Positions 18,321 through 27,495 of a stretch of 48,016 bases of DNA are shown one piece after another. Within the stretch, counting starts at the first letter, position 1. Each line of letters opens with the position of its first letter. A program made the position numbers and the translations under genes. Below the pieces are notes generated by a model that was given only the letters and a program-made list of their open reading frames with translations, was not told the DNA's origin and ran no database searches. Source of the DNA: Allomuricauda sp. (GTDB lineage Bacteria; Bacteroidota; Bacteroidia; Flavobacteriales; Flavobacteriaceae); contig CP051244.1 in the NCBI GenBank assembly GCA_017795045.1, positions 1,506,600 through 1,554,615 of the forward strand, given 5' to 3'.

Positions 18321-19604
18321 TTAGTCAAAAAGAGCATCCATTTTCTTTTTAATCTCGTTCAGACATAAATTCCCTAAACTACCCTCGTGGGAGTGTTCAA
18401 TGTCCCGTTTGGGTTTAAAATTACCATTTTCTATGGCCTTGCCCATGGTCTTGTAGGCATCCCGGAAGGGCATTCCGCTTTTTACGAGTTCGTTCAAGGT
18501 GTCCACACTGAAGAGGTAATCGTATTTGGGGTCGTCCAAAATATTCGGGTTTACCTTGATTTCCTTAAGGCTGAAGGTCATCATCTCCAAACAGGCCTGC
18601 ATATCCTGTAAAGCAGGGACGATCACTTCCTTCACCAACTGAAGGTCCCGGTGATAGCCACTGGGCAAATTGTTCATGATCAAGATAAGCTGGTTAGGCA
18701 CGGATTGGATTTTGTTGCACTTGGCCCGGATCAGTTCAAACACATCCGGGTTTTTCTTGTGCGGCATGATGCTGCTTCCCGTAGTAAGCTCATTGGGGAA
18801 GGAGATAAAATCAAAATTCTGGCTCATGTACAAACAGATGTCCATCGCCATTTTGGAAAGGGTAGCAGCCACGCTCGAAATTCCGAAAGCCGTGGCCTTT
18901 TCCACTTTGCCCCGTCCCATTTGCGCTGCCACTACATTATATTTTAGGGTGTCAAAGCCCATTTCTTCAGTAGTGAAACTCCTGTCGATGGGAAAAGAGC
19001 TTCCATAACCTGCAGCACTTCCCAACGGGTTTTGATCGGCAACTTTGTGAGCTGCTTGTACAAAGTACAAATCATCAATCAAGCTTTCGGCATAGGCCGA
19101 AAACCAAAGCCCGAAAGAAGAGGGCATGGCAATCTGTAGGTGTGTATACCCGGGCAACAATACATTCTTGTGCTTTTTCGCAAGGTTCAAGAGTAGGTCG
19201 AAAAGTGTTTTTACTTGGGCCTTGATATCGTTCAACTCATCCTTGAGGTACAATTGCATGGCCACCAGAACTTGGTCGTTGCGTGAGCGAGCTGAATGGA
19301 TTTTTTTACCTGTGTCTCCAAGTTTCTCCGTCAACAAAAACTCGATTTTGGAGTGCATATCCTCAAAATCGTCCTCAATGGTAAATTTCCCCTTTTCTAT
19401 ATCCTTGGCGATGTTTCCCAAAGCCTTCACCAAATCCTTGGTTTCTTCTTCGGTGATCAATCCCACTTTTCCCAGCATCTTGGCATGCGCAGTTGAAGCA
19501 ATCACGTCGTACTTGGCCAAGACCAAATCGAGTTCACGGTCGTTGCCTACGGTAAAATGGTCTATTTTTTTATCGGTACTAAAACCTTTGTCCCAGAGTT
19601 TCAT
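18321..19604 (-). CDS. argH: Argininosuccinate lyase
   Basis: 427 aa from the ATG at 19604 (MKLWDKGFS); an upstream TTG would add nine residues. The fumarase/aspartase superfamily signature GSSIMPHKKNPD lies near residue 277 and supplies the catalytic serine loop; HSARSRNDQV near residue 105 is the ASL substrate-binding motif. It cleaves argininosuccinate to arginine and fumarate, the final step. It is the last gene of the operon, 64 nt after argE, and is followed by a strong terminator. Confidence 0.96.
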   Translation of the reverse strand: MKLWDKGFSTDKKIDHFTVGNDRELDLVLAKYDVIASTAHAKMLGKVGLITEEETKDLVKALGNIAKDIEKGKFTIEDDFEDMHSKIEFLLTEKLGDTGKKIHSARSRNDQVLVAMQLYLKDELNDIKAQVKTLFDLLLNLAKKHKNVLLPGYTHLQIAMPSSFGLWFSAYAESLIDDLYFVQAAHKVADQNPLGSAAGYGSSFPIDRSFTTEEMGFDTLKYNVVAAQMGRGKVEKATAFGISSVAATLSKMAMDICLYMSQNFDFISFPNELTTGSSIMPHKKNPDVFELIRAKCNKIQSVPNQLILIMNNLPSGYHRDLQLVKEVIVPALQDMQACLEMMTFSLKEIKVNPNILDDPKYDYLFSVDTLNELVKSGMPFRDAYKTMGKAIENGNFKPKRDIEHSHEGSLGNLCLNEIKKKMDALFD

Positions 19605-19668
19605 AGTGAATAATTCAAGTTCAAGTATCAAGTACAGCTTTTTGGTGTTTGAAGCTTGTACTCGTGTT

Positions 19669-20742
19669 TTATTTTTTTAGAAAACCTTCTAATATTTTTA
19701 TATATAAAGCGATTCCTTCCTCAATTTCGTTTACAAAGATAAATTCGTTGGCCGAATGGGAACGGGTGCTGTCCCCGGGGCCGAGTTTTACCGATTGGCA
19801 GCTCAAGGCCGCTTGGTCGGATAGGGTCGGGGAGCCATAGGTGCCCCTACCCAATGCCAATCCACTTTTTACCAGATCATGTCCTGGATCAATGGAGGAG
19901 GAGTTCAAACGTAGGGAACGGGGTGTCATTTCGCAAGGTGCTTCTTTTTGCAAAAGGTCCGCAATTTCTTGATTGGAATAGCAATCGTTCACCCGGACAT
20001 CCACGACCAAATCCACTTGGGCCGGCACCACATTGTGCTGTTTGCCCGCATTGATTTGGGTCACCGTCAATTTTACTTCGCCCAACGCTTCGGAAACTTT
20101 ATCAAAAGAACAGTCCTTGAACCATTCCAATACATCAATGGTGTTGTATATGGCATTGTTGTTATTGGGATGTGCGGCGTGTGATGGGGTTCCCTTGACC
20201 ACGGCATCGAAGACCACCAACCCTTTTTCGGCAATGGCCAGGTCCATCAAGGTGGGTTCCCCCACTACGGCAACATCAATGTTGGGAAGGATGGGCAATA
20301 GGGAACGAATACTTTTTTCCCCGGCATCCTCCTCTTCACCGGTTGCCGCCATAATAATATTATGACTTAATCCTTCGGCTTCATAAAAGTTAACAAAAGT
20401 AGCAAGAAGGGAAACCAAACATCCACCGGCATCATTACTGCCCAGACCGAACAGTTTTCCATCTTCAATATGCGGAAGGAAAGGGTCTTTGGTATACGCA
20501 TTGTTGGGCTTTACCGTATCGTGGTGGGAGTTGAGCAACAAAGTGGGTTTGGACTCATCAAAATGTTTGTTGAAGGCATAGATGTTGTTATACTGTCTGT
20601 GTACCTCAATGCCAAACCCTTCAAGGAATGCGGCAATGGCATCCCCTGTTTTGTCTTCCTCTCCCGAAAATGAAGGAATGGAAATCAACTGCTTAAGCAG
20701 TTCAATGGCTTTTTGGGTCAATTGGTCTTGGGAAATTTTCAT
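19669..20742 (-). CDS. argE: M20-family N-acylcitrulline/N-acylornithine deacylase (ArgE-type)
   Basis: 357 aa. M20 metal-site motifs are visible: SHHDTVKPN, LGSNDAGGC and GEEEDAG. Because the operon has an N-acylornithine transcarbamylase and no ordinary OTC, the natural substrate is probably N-acylcitrulline (acetyl or succinyl) and not N-acetylornithine. That is inference from pathway logic known in Xanthomonas and Bacteroides. The start codon overlaps the argB stop (ATGA), so translation is coupled. Confidence 0.9.
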   Translation of the reverse strand: MKISQDQLTQKAIELLKQLISIPSFSGEEDKTGDAIAAFLEGFGIEVHRQYNNIYAFNKHFDESKPTLLLNSHHDTVKPNNAYTKDPFLPHIEDGKLFGLGSNDAGGCLVSLLATFVNFYEAEGLSHNIIMAATGEEEDAGEKSIRSLLPILPNIDVAVVGEPTLMDLAIAEKGLVVFDAVVKGTPSHAAHPNNNNAIYNTIDVLEWFKDCSFDKVSEALGEVKLTVTQINAGKQHNVVPAQVDLVVDVRVNDCYSNQEIADLLQKEAPCEMTPRSLRLNSSSIDPGHDLVKSGLALGRGTYGSPTLSDQAALSCQSVKLGPGDSTRSHSANEFIFVNEIEEGIALYIKILEGFLKK

Positions 20743-21518
20743 AGCGTTAATGTGGTAAAATTTGAATTGCCTTCTTCGAGCATACCCGAATCCCCGATGC
20801 AGACTTTGGATACTTGGTTGCGAAGGGCGTAAAAGCAGTTGTGCATTTTGGGCAACATTCCATCGGAGATGATGCCATAGGCCAAAAGCTCATCATACGT
20901 CTTGGTGTCGATATGTTGAATGACGGAATTTTCATCCTCTACGTCTTGTAAGACCCCTTTCTTTTCGAAACAGTAATAAAGCGTAGTGTCAAATTGATCG
21001 GACATGGCAATGGCAAGTTCTGCCGCGATGGTATCGGCATTGGTGTTGAGCAACTGACCTTTGCCATCGTGCGTCAACGCACAGAAAATGGGGGTGAAGC
21101 CTGCCTGTAGTAGCTTAAAGATGCCATAGGAATTCACAATGTCCACATCGCCCACATAGCCAAAATCTACCTTTTTTACGGGTCTTTTATGCGCTCTTAT
21201 GGCATCTGCATCCGCCCCACTCATTCCAATGGCATTGGTGCCAAAGGCCTGCAATTGGGCCACAATGTTTTTACTGACCAAACCTCCATACACCATAATG
21301 GCGACGTCCAGACTGGCAGCATCCGTGATTCGCCTACCGTTGATCATTTTGGTCTTGATTCCCAATTTACCTCCCATTTCCGTGGCCTTTTTGCCACCTC
21401 CATGTACCATTATCTTGTTTCCCGGCAATTTGGAAAACAGTCCCAAAATGTGGTAAAACCCTTTCTCGTCCTCAATCAAATTGCTTCCTACTTTTACTAT
21501 GGAAAGTGCTTGTTTCAT
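20739..21518 (-). CDS. argB: N-acylglutamate kinase (acetylglutamate kinase family)
   Basis: 259 aa from the ATG at 21518 (MKQALSIVKVGSN); another ATG at 21527 would overlap the SDR gene. The amino-acid kinase fold is seen in KVGSNLIED, MVHGGGKKA and GMSGADADAIRA, with NTNADTIAAELAIAM near residue 180. It phosphorylates N-acyl-L-glutamate with ATP. The usual nucleotide-loop KVGG is KVGS here, a conservative change. It overlaps argE by the ATGA junction. Confidence 0.94.
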   Translation of the reverse strand: MKQALSIVKVGSNLIEDEKGFYHILGLFSKLPGNKIMVHGGGKKATEMGGKLGIKTKMINGRRITDAASLDVAIMVYGGLVSKNIVAQLQAFGTNAIGMSGADADAIRAHKRPVKKVDFGYVGDVDIVNSYGIFKLLQAGFTPIFCALTHDGKGQLLNTNADTIAAELAIAMSDQFDTTLYYCFEKKGVLQDVEDENSVIQHIDTKTYDELLAYGIISDGMLPKMHNCFYALRNQVSKVCIGDSGMLEEGNSNFTTLTL

Positions 21519-21519
21519 A

Positions 21520-22266
21520 CTATACATTTAAAATTCCTCCATCTATGGTTATTGCGGTGCCAGTGATCCATGAACTATCTTCTGAGACCATAAAAAGTGC
21601 AAGTTTTGCTATATCTTCAGGAGTTCCCAGCCGTTTCAGCAAAGTGGCTTCCTTTGCCTTTTCCACGGCGGTCTCCGGGTTGTTGAAAGCTTTTGCGGAA
21701 TCCCACAGCAAAGGCGTGTCCACCGGCCCCGGACAAATGGCATTCACCCTCACTTTTGGGGCATAGTCCACGGCCATTTGCTTCATCAAAGCCAAAGCTG
21801 CGGCCTTTGAAGCACAATAGGCAGGATGGTTGGGGAAACTCTTGAATGCTGCTATGGATGCGTTGATCAAAATATGGCCCTGTTCCCCGTTTTGCAAATG
21901 GGGCACTGCATATTTCGATAGGTAAAAAATTGAACTCAAATTGGTGTTGATGGTATTGTGCCATTCGGAAATGGGAAGCTCCTTGACATTCCCGAGACCC
22001 AGAATACCGGCGTTCAGGGAAAGCATATCCAATTTTCCGAAGTGCTGCATTGCTGTAGCCACCAATTGTTCGTTGTAGGATGGGTCGGTAATGTCACCAG
22101 CCAAGAACACTGCTTCCGCCAGTTCTTTTTCCAGGGCTTGACCACGTTCCAGATTACGACCGGACAGCACCAACTTGGCCCCTTCCATGGAGAAGACTCG
22201 TGCTATGGCTTTTCCCATACCACTGGTGGCTCCGGTAACAATACAGACCTTGTCCTTTAGTTTCAT
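21520..22266 (-). CDS. Short-chain dehydrogenase/reductase embedded in the arginine operon
   Basis: 248 aa classical SDR. TGATSGMGKAIA (Rossmann nucleotide motif, about residues 12-23), NAGILG, catalytic Ser in NASIAAF and YCASKAA (Tyr/Lys pair) are intact, so it should be an active NAD(P)-dependent oxidoreductase. ATGA overlap with argF' upstream and 1 nt spacing to argB downstream put it fully inside the operon. No known arginine-pathway step needs an SDR; the substrate is unknown. Confidence 0.92.
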   Translation of the reverse strand: MKLKDKVCIVTGATSGMGKAIARVFSMEGAKLVLSGRNLERGQALEKELAEAVFLAGDITDPSYNEQLVATAMQHFGKLDMLSLNAGILGLGNVKELPISEWHNTINTNLSSIFYLSKYAVPHLQNGEQGHILINASIAAFKSFPNHPAYCASKAAALALMKQMAVDYAPKVRVNAICPGPVDTPLLWDSAKAFNNPETAVEKAKEATLLKRLGTPEDIAKLALFMVSEDSSWITGTAITIDGGILNV

Positions 22267-23204
22267 GATAGGGTTTCCAATAGTTTTTTAAATACAAGTT
22301 GTACGGCGAACACCCTGTTATGGGCCTGTTCCACGACCAAAGACTGATTGCCATCCAACACGGCATCGTCCACAACCATATTTCTTCTTACGGGAAGGCA
22401 ATGCATAAACTTGGCCTTTCCCAATTTCTGTTCTGTCATGGTCCAGTCAAGGTCTTTGCTCAGGACTTGACCATAATTAGAGTAACTGCTCCAGTTCTTT
22501 ACATAGACAAAATCGGCATCTTCCAATGCCTTGTCCTGATCATATTCTATATGACATCCTTTTGTGATGTTCGGATTAAGTTCGTACCCCTTTGGGTGTG
22601 TGATCACAAAATCGGCATCTTGGAGTTTCATCATATCCACAAATGAATTGGCCACTGCATGGGGCAATGCCTTTGGATGCGGTGCCCACGACAAAACCAC
22701 TTTGGGTTTCGGTTTTGTATTGTGTTCAGCCAGGGTAATGGCATCGGCCAAAGCCTGCAAAGGGTGACCCACTGAGCTTTCCATGTTCACAACAGGAATG
22801 GAGGCGTACTGGGCAAACCCATTGATGACCTCTTCAGCTTCATCCTTGGCTTTGTCCACTAATCCGGCAAAGGCCCTAATGGCCACAATGTCACAATATT
22901 GGGAAACTACCCGTGCCGCTTCCTTGATATGTTCCGATGTACCTTGGTCCATAAGGGTGCCATCTCCATACTCCAAGGCCCAACCTTCGTTCCCAAAATT
23001 CATGATCATTACCTCCATTCCCAATTGCATGGCCGCCTTCTGTGTGCTCAAACGTGTTCTTAAACTATTGTTGAAGAAGAGAAGGCATACCGTCTTTTGT
23101 TTGCCCAAATCCTGAAATTGATAGGGGTCTTTTTTTAAAGTAATCGCTTCATCTACCCATACGGGGAGAGAATCTATATCGTTTATGGAAAGGTAGTGTT
23201 TCAT
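22263..23204 (-). CDS. argF': N-acyl-L-ornithine carbamoyltransferase (acetyl-/succinyl-ornithine type)
   Basis: 313 aa. The carbamoyl-phosphate loop is FFNNSLRTRLST (about residues 43-54), unlike the STRTR of ordinary OTC. WAPHPKALPHAVANSF and FMHCLPVRRN are typical of the AOTC/SOTC branch. The specificity residue aligned with Glu92 of Xanthomonas AOTC and Pro90 of Bacteroides SOTC is Ser90 here (DQGTSEH), which favours a succinylated substrate. It carbamoylates N-acylornithine to N-acylcitrulline. ATGA overlaps join it to argD and to the SDR gene. Confidence 0.93.
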   Translation of the reverse strand: MKHYLSINDIDSLPVWVDEAITLKKDPYQFQDLGKQKTVCLLFFNNSLRTRLSTQKAAMQLGMEVMIMNFGNEGWALEYGDGTLMDQGTSEHIKEAARVVSQYCDIVAIRAFAGLVDKAKDEAEEVINGFAQYASIPVVNMESSVGHPLQALADAITLAEHNTKPKPKVVLSWAPHPKALPHAVANSFVDMMKLQDADFVITHPKGYELNPNITKGCHIEYDQDKALEDADFVYVKNWSSYSNYGQVLSKDLDWTMTEQKLGKAKFMHCLPVRRNMVVDDAVLDGNQSLVVEQAHNRVFAVQLVFKKLLETLS

Positions 23205-24328
23205 CTCAATACAGTTTTGAGGGCCTCAAAAAATAGGTCGATGTGTTCTTTGGTTATGTTCAATGCCGGTAAAAACCGAAGCAATTTTTTGTTTTTGGCA
23301 CTTCCCGTGAAAACATGTTGGTCATAGATCATTTTCTTGCGTAATTCGGCCACTTCAAAATCAAATTCCAGGCCAATCATCAATCCTCGCCCCTTTATGT
23401 TTTTTATTTCCGGGATTTCGGCCGCTTTTTCCTTAAAATAAGCGCCCAAGCTAGCTGCGTTGGCAATCAAATCTTCATTTTCAACGACATCTAGGACTGC
23501 CAAACAGGCCGCACAGGCCAAGTGGTTTCCACCAAAGGTAGTGCCTAAAAGTCCATATGAAGGTTTAAAGGTTTCATGGAGCAGTACGCCACCCACGGGA
23601 AAGCCATTTCCCATACCCTTGGCAATGGTTATGATATCGGGCTGGATATTGTGGTGTTGAAAGGCGAAAAACTTCCCACTTCGACCATACCCGGACTGTA
23701 CTTCATCCGCAATTAGGACCACATGGTTCTCCTTACATTTTTGGGCAATGAATTGATAGAATTCCGTGGAGGGTTCATCCAATCCGCCAACTCCTTGTAT
23801 GGCTTCCAGAATCACGGCGCAATACGCATCGGAGGTGATGGCCTGTTCAAAGGCTTCAAAATCATTCAAGGGAAGAAAGGTCACTTCCTGTTGTTGGTTG
23901 ATGGGTGCATTGATGCTGGGATTGTCCGTAGTGGCCACTGCCGCAGAGGTCCGGCCATGAAAACTGTTCTTAAACGAAATCACTTTGGCTTTTCCGGTAT
24001 GAAAAGAGGCCATTTTTAGCGCATTTTCATTGGCTTCGGCCCCCGAATTGCACATGAACAGGTCATAATCCGTGCAATCGGATAATTTTCCCAATTTTTC
24101 TGCGAGTTCCTCTTGGAGTGGGTTTTGCACGGAATTGCTGTAAAACGCCATCTTATCAAGTTGGTCCTTGATTTTTGCCACATAATGTGGATGGGTGTGC
24201 CCAATGGAGATTACGGCATGGCCTCCGTAAAAATCCAAATATTTTTGCCCCTTATCGTCCCATACCTCAATGCCTTTGGCAGATACTGGGGTAACGTCAT
24301 AAAGAGGATATACGTCAAATAATTTCAT
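23201..24328 (-). CDS. argD: N-acylornithine aminotransferase (class III PLP)
   Basis: 375 aa from the ATG at 24328 (MKLFDVYPLYDV); an upstream ATG at 24346 would add six residues. The PLP lysine is in TIAKGMGNGFPVGG near residue 235, preceded by ADEVQSGYGRSGKFFA. It transfers an amino group from glutamate to N-acylglutamate semialdehyde, giving N-acylornithine. The stop overlaps the argF' start. The 85-nt gap to proC carries two short hairpins (see 24346-24363). Confidence 0.93.
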   Translation of the reverse strand: MKLFDVYPLYDVTPVSAKGIEVWDDKGQKYLDFYGGHAVISIGHTHPHYVAKIKDQLDKMAFYSNSVQNPLQEELAEKLGKLSDCTDYDLFMCNSGAEANENALKMASFHTGKAKVISFKNSFHGRTSAAVATTDNPSINAPINQQQEVTFLPLNDFEAFEQAITSDAYCAVILEAIQGVGGLDEPSTEFYQFIAQKCKENHVVLIADEVQSGYGRSGKFFAFQHHNIQPDIITIAKGMGNGFPVGGVLLHETFKPSYGLLGTTFGGNHLACAACLAVLDVVENEDLIANAASLGAYFKEKAAEIPEIKNIKGRGLMIGLEFDFEVAELRKKMIYDQHVFTGSAKNKKLLRFLPALNITKEHIDLFFEALKTVLR

Positions 24329-24345
24329 AATCTTTTTACTGGTCA

Positions 24346-24363
24346 TCTCGAACGGAGCCGAGA
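24346..24363. repeat. REP-like palindrome in the proC-argD gap
   Basis: TCTCG / CGAGA inverted repeat with an 8-nt loop within the sequence CATCTCGAACGGAGCCGAGA. The same gap also holds GGTC / GACC at about 24385-24404. Repeats of this look are common between flavobacterial genes (recalled, not searched). Confidence 0.5.
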
Positions 24364-24413
24364 GGTGGTTTTTTATGGTTGAAGGTCAATACTACGCTCG
24401 ACCTCATATTGTT

Positions 24414-25208
24414 TTATCCTTTTTTAATTTGGCTTATCTTCTCATATGAGCTCACAATTCCGCGAATCAAGGAAGAGCTCAACCCTTGGTGTTCCATTTC
24501 ATTCAAGCCTTCAATAGTACACCCTTTTGGGGTGGTTACCCTATCTATTTCTTCTTCGGGGTGGCTTCCGGACTCGATCAAAAGGCTTGCGGCACCGTTA
24601 CAGGTGTGCATGGCCAACTCCTGCGCTTCTTTGGCATCAAACCCCAACTGAATGGCCCCTTGGGTAGTGGCGCGTATCAAGCGCATCCAAAAGGCAATGC
24701 CACTTGCACAAATCACAGTGGCCGCTTGCATCTGTTCCTCGGGAATTTGCATGGTGTGTCCCATGCGGTTAAAGATGGCCTTGGCCAAATCAACACGTTT
24801 TTTACCCAACTCATTGCTGCAGATACAGGTCATGGACTTGCCTACGGAAATGGCCGTATTGGGCATACTACGGATGATGAACTTGTCCGCACCTATGATC
24901 TCTTCAATTTTTGGAATGCTAAATCCTGTAATGGTACTGATGACCACATGTTTTTCGGAGAGCAGGTCCTTGACATCCTTTAGAATGGTGGCAAAATGCC
25001 CGGGCTGCACGGCAAAAATCAGGATGTCGGAATTTTTCACCGCTTCTTGGTTGTCCGAAGTCACGGTGACGTTTCCGTACTTTTCAAATTCCTGGATGGA
25101 TTTGGTGTTTCTTTTGGTGAGGTACATGGTGGTGGCCCCATTGCTGTGCAAAATGCCCTTGGCAATGGACAATCCCAAATTTCCTGTTCCTATGATGGCT
25201 ATTTTCAT
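24414..25208 (-). CDS. proC: Pyrroline-5-carboxylate reductase
   Basis: 264 aa from the ATG at 25208 (MKIAIIGTGNLG). The Rossmann motif at residues 5-10 and the C-terminal helical signature (ATVICASGIAFWMRLI, VTTPKGCTIEGL) identify it. It normally reduces pyrroline-5-carboxylate to proline with NAD(P)H. Placement between argC and argD is common in Bacteroidota arginine operons and links proline and arginine supply. A role on an acylated intermediate is possible but unproven. Confidence 0.92.
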   Translation of the reverse strand: MKIAIIGTGNLGLSIAKGILHSNGATTMYLTKRNTKSIQEFEKYGNVTVTSDNQEAVKNSDILIFAVQPGHFATILKDVKDLLSEKHVVISTITGFSIPKIEEIIGADKFIIRSMPNTAISVGKSMTCICSNELGKKRVDLAKAIFNRMGHTMQIPEEQMQAATVICASGIAFWMRLIRATTQGAIQLGFDAKEAQELAMHTCNGAASLLIESGSHPEEEIDRVTTPKGCTIEGLNEMEHQGLSSSLIRGIVSSYEKISQIKKG

Positions 25209-25224
25209 TTTTAACTTTTTTATC

Positions 25225-25278
25225 ATTCCCGCGCAGGCGGGAATCTGAATTGTTTAACCCTTTGGCTACGCTCAGGGT
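25225..25278. repeat. Two REP-like palindromes in the argC-proC gap
   Basis: The first is ATTCCCGC-GCAG-GCGGGAAT (25225-25244), with the same 8-bp stem as the operon terminator at 18267-18286 but lacking a T-run on the minus strand. The second is ACCCT / AGGGT (25257-25261 with 25274-25278). Both lie in the 78-nt gap and could modulate read-through or mRNA stability. Confidence 0.7.
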
Positions 25279-25286
25279 ATATTGGT

Positions 25287-26261
25287 TTAAAAAACTCCTG
25301 CTTTTAGCAATAGACCTTCGGTCTCAGGGAAACCGAACATCAGGTTCATATTCTGCACTGCCTGACCAGACGCTCCTTTCAATAAATTGTCAATGGCAGA
25401 GGTGATCAAGATCAAATCCTCATGTTGGTGCAGGTGGATATGGCATTGATTGGTATTCACCACTTGCTTTAAGTGGATGGGTACATCGGAAACATGGGTA
25501 AAGACCGCATCTGCATAAAACTCCTTGAATAGGGCTTTGGCGTCCTCCAAACTTCCGTCAAAGGTAGTGTAGGCGGTGGCCAATATTCCCCTTGTGAAGT
25601 TTCCGCGGTTTGGCAAAAACAATAGTTTGCCCACAGGATTTTTATAGGAGTCCAGGCTCTCTCCAATTTCACCCAAATGTTGGTGCGAAAAGGGCTTGTA
25701 CCAGGACACATTGTTGTTTCTCCAGCTAAAATGGGAAGTGGACGATAACCCGACCCCTGCGCCGGTACTTCCTGTTACGGCATTGATGTGCACTTCGTTT
25801 TTCAACAATCCTGCTTTGGCCAAGGGCAACAACCCCAATTGGATTGCGGTGGCAAAACATCCGGGATTGGCAATGGCGTCAGCGGATGTTATGGCCTCCT
25901 TGTTCAGTTCAGGAAGTCCATATACAAACTCTTTTCCATTAAAATGAGCATCGGCCTTTAGCCTAAAGTCGTTGCTGAGGTCTATGATCTTGGTGTCCTT
26001 TGAAAAGGTGTTTTCCTTCAAGAATGAGGTGGAATTGCCATGTCCCAAGCATAGAAATACCACATCCACATCTGGATTCACCTCACCGGTAAAAGCCAAA
26101 TCTGTCAACCCCAAAAGGTCTTGGTGGGCTGAAGTGATAGGTTTACCAGCCCTAGTGGTGCTGAACACAAAGTCAATTTCGGCTTGGGGGTGGTTCAATA
26201 GGATTCGGATAAGTTCCCCGCCAGTGTATCCGGACCCGCCTATGATGCCTGTTTTAATCAT
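25287..26261 (-). CDS. argC: N-acyl-gamma-glutamyl-phosphate reductase
   Basis: 324 aa. GIIGGSGYTGGELIRIL (residues 5-21) is the NADP-binding motif and the catalytic cysteine lies in NPGCFATAIQ near residue 134. HQHLGEIGE near residue 197 is the histidine motif of the active site. It reduces N-acylglutamyl-5-phosphate to the semialdehyde. It overlaps the argG stop by 8 nt. Confidence 0.95.
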   Translation of the reverse strand: MIKTGIIGGSGYTGGELIRILLNHPQAEIDFVFSTTRAGKPITSAHQDLLGLTDLAFTGEVNPDVDVVFLCLGHGNSTSFLKENTFSKDTKIIDLSNDFRLKADAHFNGKEFVYGLPELNKEAITSADAIANPGCFATAIQLGLLPLAKAGLLKNEVHINAVTGSTGAGVGLSSTSHFSWRNNNVSWYKPFSHQHLGEIGESLDSYKNPVGKLLFLPNRGNFTRGILATAYTTFDGSLEDAKALFKEFYADAVFTHVSDVPIHLKQVVNTNQCHIHLHQHEDLILITSAIDNLLKGASGQAVQNMNLMFGFPETEGLLLKAGVF

Positions 26262-27444
26262 TGTTCTGGTTTACGTGGTTCGCAATTTTACCGGAATTGG
26301 ATAAAATTTTAATGAATCCTTTGGCATCATCAGCCGTCCAGCCCTTGTTCATTTCACCATAACTTCCAAAGGAAGCGTTCATAAGGTCATGGTCCGAGGC
26401 AATTCCATTGAGTTCAAATCGGTAGGGGTGAAGCGTGACAAAAACGTCGCCGGAAACATGTTTTTGGGTATCCGCCAAGAACGCTTCAATGTTTCGCATC
26501 ACTTCATCCAAATAGTTTCCTTCGTGCAACAGCATGCCATAAAAATTGCCCAATTGCTCCTTTTGGTACTGTTGCCATTTGCTCAAGGTGTGTTTTTCCA
26601 AAAGATGGTGCGCTTTGATGATGATCAGAGGAGCAGCGGCCTCAAAACCAACCCGCCCCTTGATGCCGATGATGGTATCACCTACGTGGATATCCCTGCC
26701 AATGGCATATTTGGATGCGATGGCCGATAACTTTTCAATATTGGCCACAGGGGTGTCTTTTTCCCCATCCAAGGCCACAAGTTCTCCTTTGTTGAAGGTC
26801 AGTTTCAGTTCTTTGGGAAGCTCTTTTTCCAATTGGCTTGGGTAGGCACTTCCAGGCAGGGCCGAGTGGGATGTCAGGGTTTCCTCACCACCCACGGAGG
26901 TACCCCACAAACCTCGGTTGATGGAATATTTTGCTTTTTCCCAAGAATAATCAATACCATTTTGTTGTAGGTAGTTGATTTCCTCTTCCCGGGCCAATTT
27001 TTTATCCCTGATCGGGGTGATGATCTCAATCTCAGGGGCCAAAATTTGAAAGATCATATCAAACCGTACTTGGTCGTTTCCGGCACCGGTACTACCATGG
27101 GCAATGTACTGTGCCCCGATTTTTTTGGCATGGTTTACAATTTCAATGGCCTGTACAATCCGTTCCGCACTTACCGAAAGGGGATAGGTATTGTTCTTAA
27201 GGACATTCCCGAAGATGAGGTATTTGACCACTTTTTCATAAAATGTGGCAATGGCATTGATGGAAGTATAGGAACTTGCGCCAAGGGCCAGGGCCTTCTC
27301 CTCGATTTCCTTGATTTCTTCCTTGCTGAAACCACCTGTGTTCACACTTACGGCGTGTACTTCAAAACCTTGGTCCTGTGAAAGATATTTTGCACAATAT
27401 GAGGTGTCCAATCCACCGCTATAGGCCAAAACTAATTTTTTCAT
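26254..27444 (-). CDS. argG: Argininosuccinate synthase
   Basis: 396 aa. The N-terminal LAYSGGLDTSYCAKYL is the ATP pyrophosphatase P-loop, YIAHGSTGAGNDQVRF is the citrulline-site motif, and YSINRGLWG with the downstream EAAAPLIIIKAHHLLEKH complete the family. It joins citrulline and aspartate. It sits second in the operon, 77 nt after the GNAT gene; that gap contains a palindromic repeat. Confidence 0.96.
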   Translation of the reverse strand: MKKLVLAYSGGLDTSYCAKYLSQDQGFEVHAVSVNTGGFSKEEIKEIEEKALALGASSYTSINAIATFYEKVVKYLIFGNVLKNNTYPLSVSAERIVQAIEIVNHAKKIGAQYIAHGSTGAGNDQVRFDMIFQILAPEIEIITPIRDKKLAREEEINYLQQNGIDYSWEKAKYSINRGLWGTSVGGEETLTSHSALPGSAYPSQLEKELPKELKLTFNKGELVALDGEKDTPVANIEKLSAIASKYAIGRDIHVGDTIIGIKGRVGFEAAAPLIIIKAHHLLEKHTLSKWQQYQKEQLGNFYGMLLHEGNYLDEVMRNIEAFLADTQKHVSGDVFVTLHPYRFELNGIASDHDLMNASFGSYGEMNKGWTADDAKGFIKILSNSGKIANHVNQNND

Positions 27445-27495
27445 GTTGTATTTCTTCTATTAATTGATGTTGCGAGAGCAGTAAGAAACGGTAGC

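Noticed and set aside
19126..19680. 184-codon antisense frame in argH
   Set aside because: ArgH motifs are complete on the other strand; the antisense frame is Ser/Leu-rich low-information sequence.
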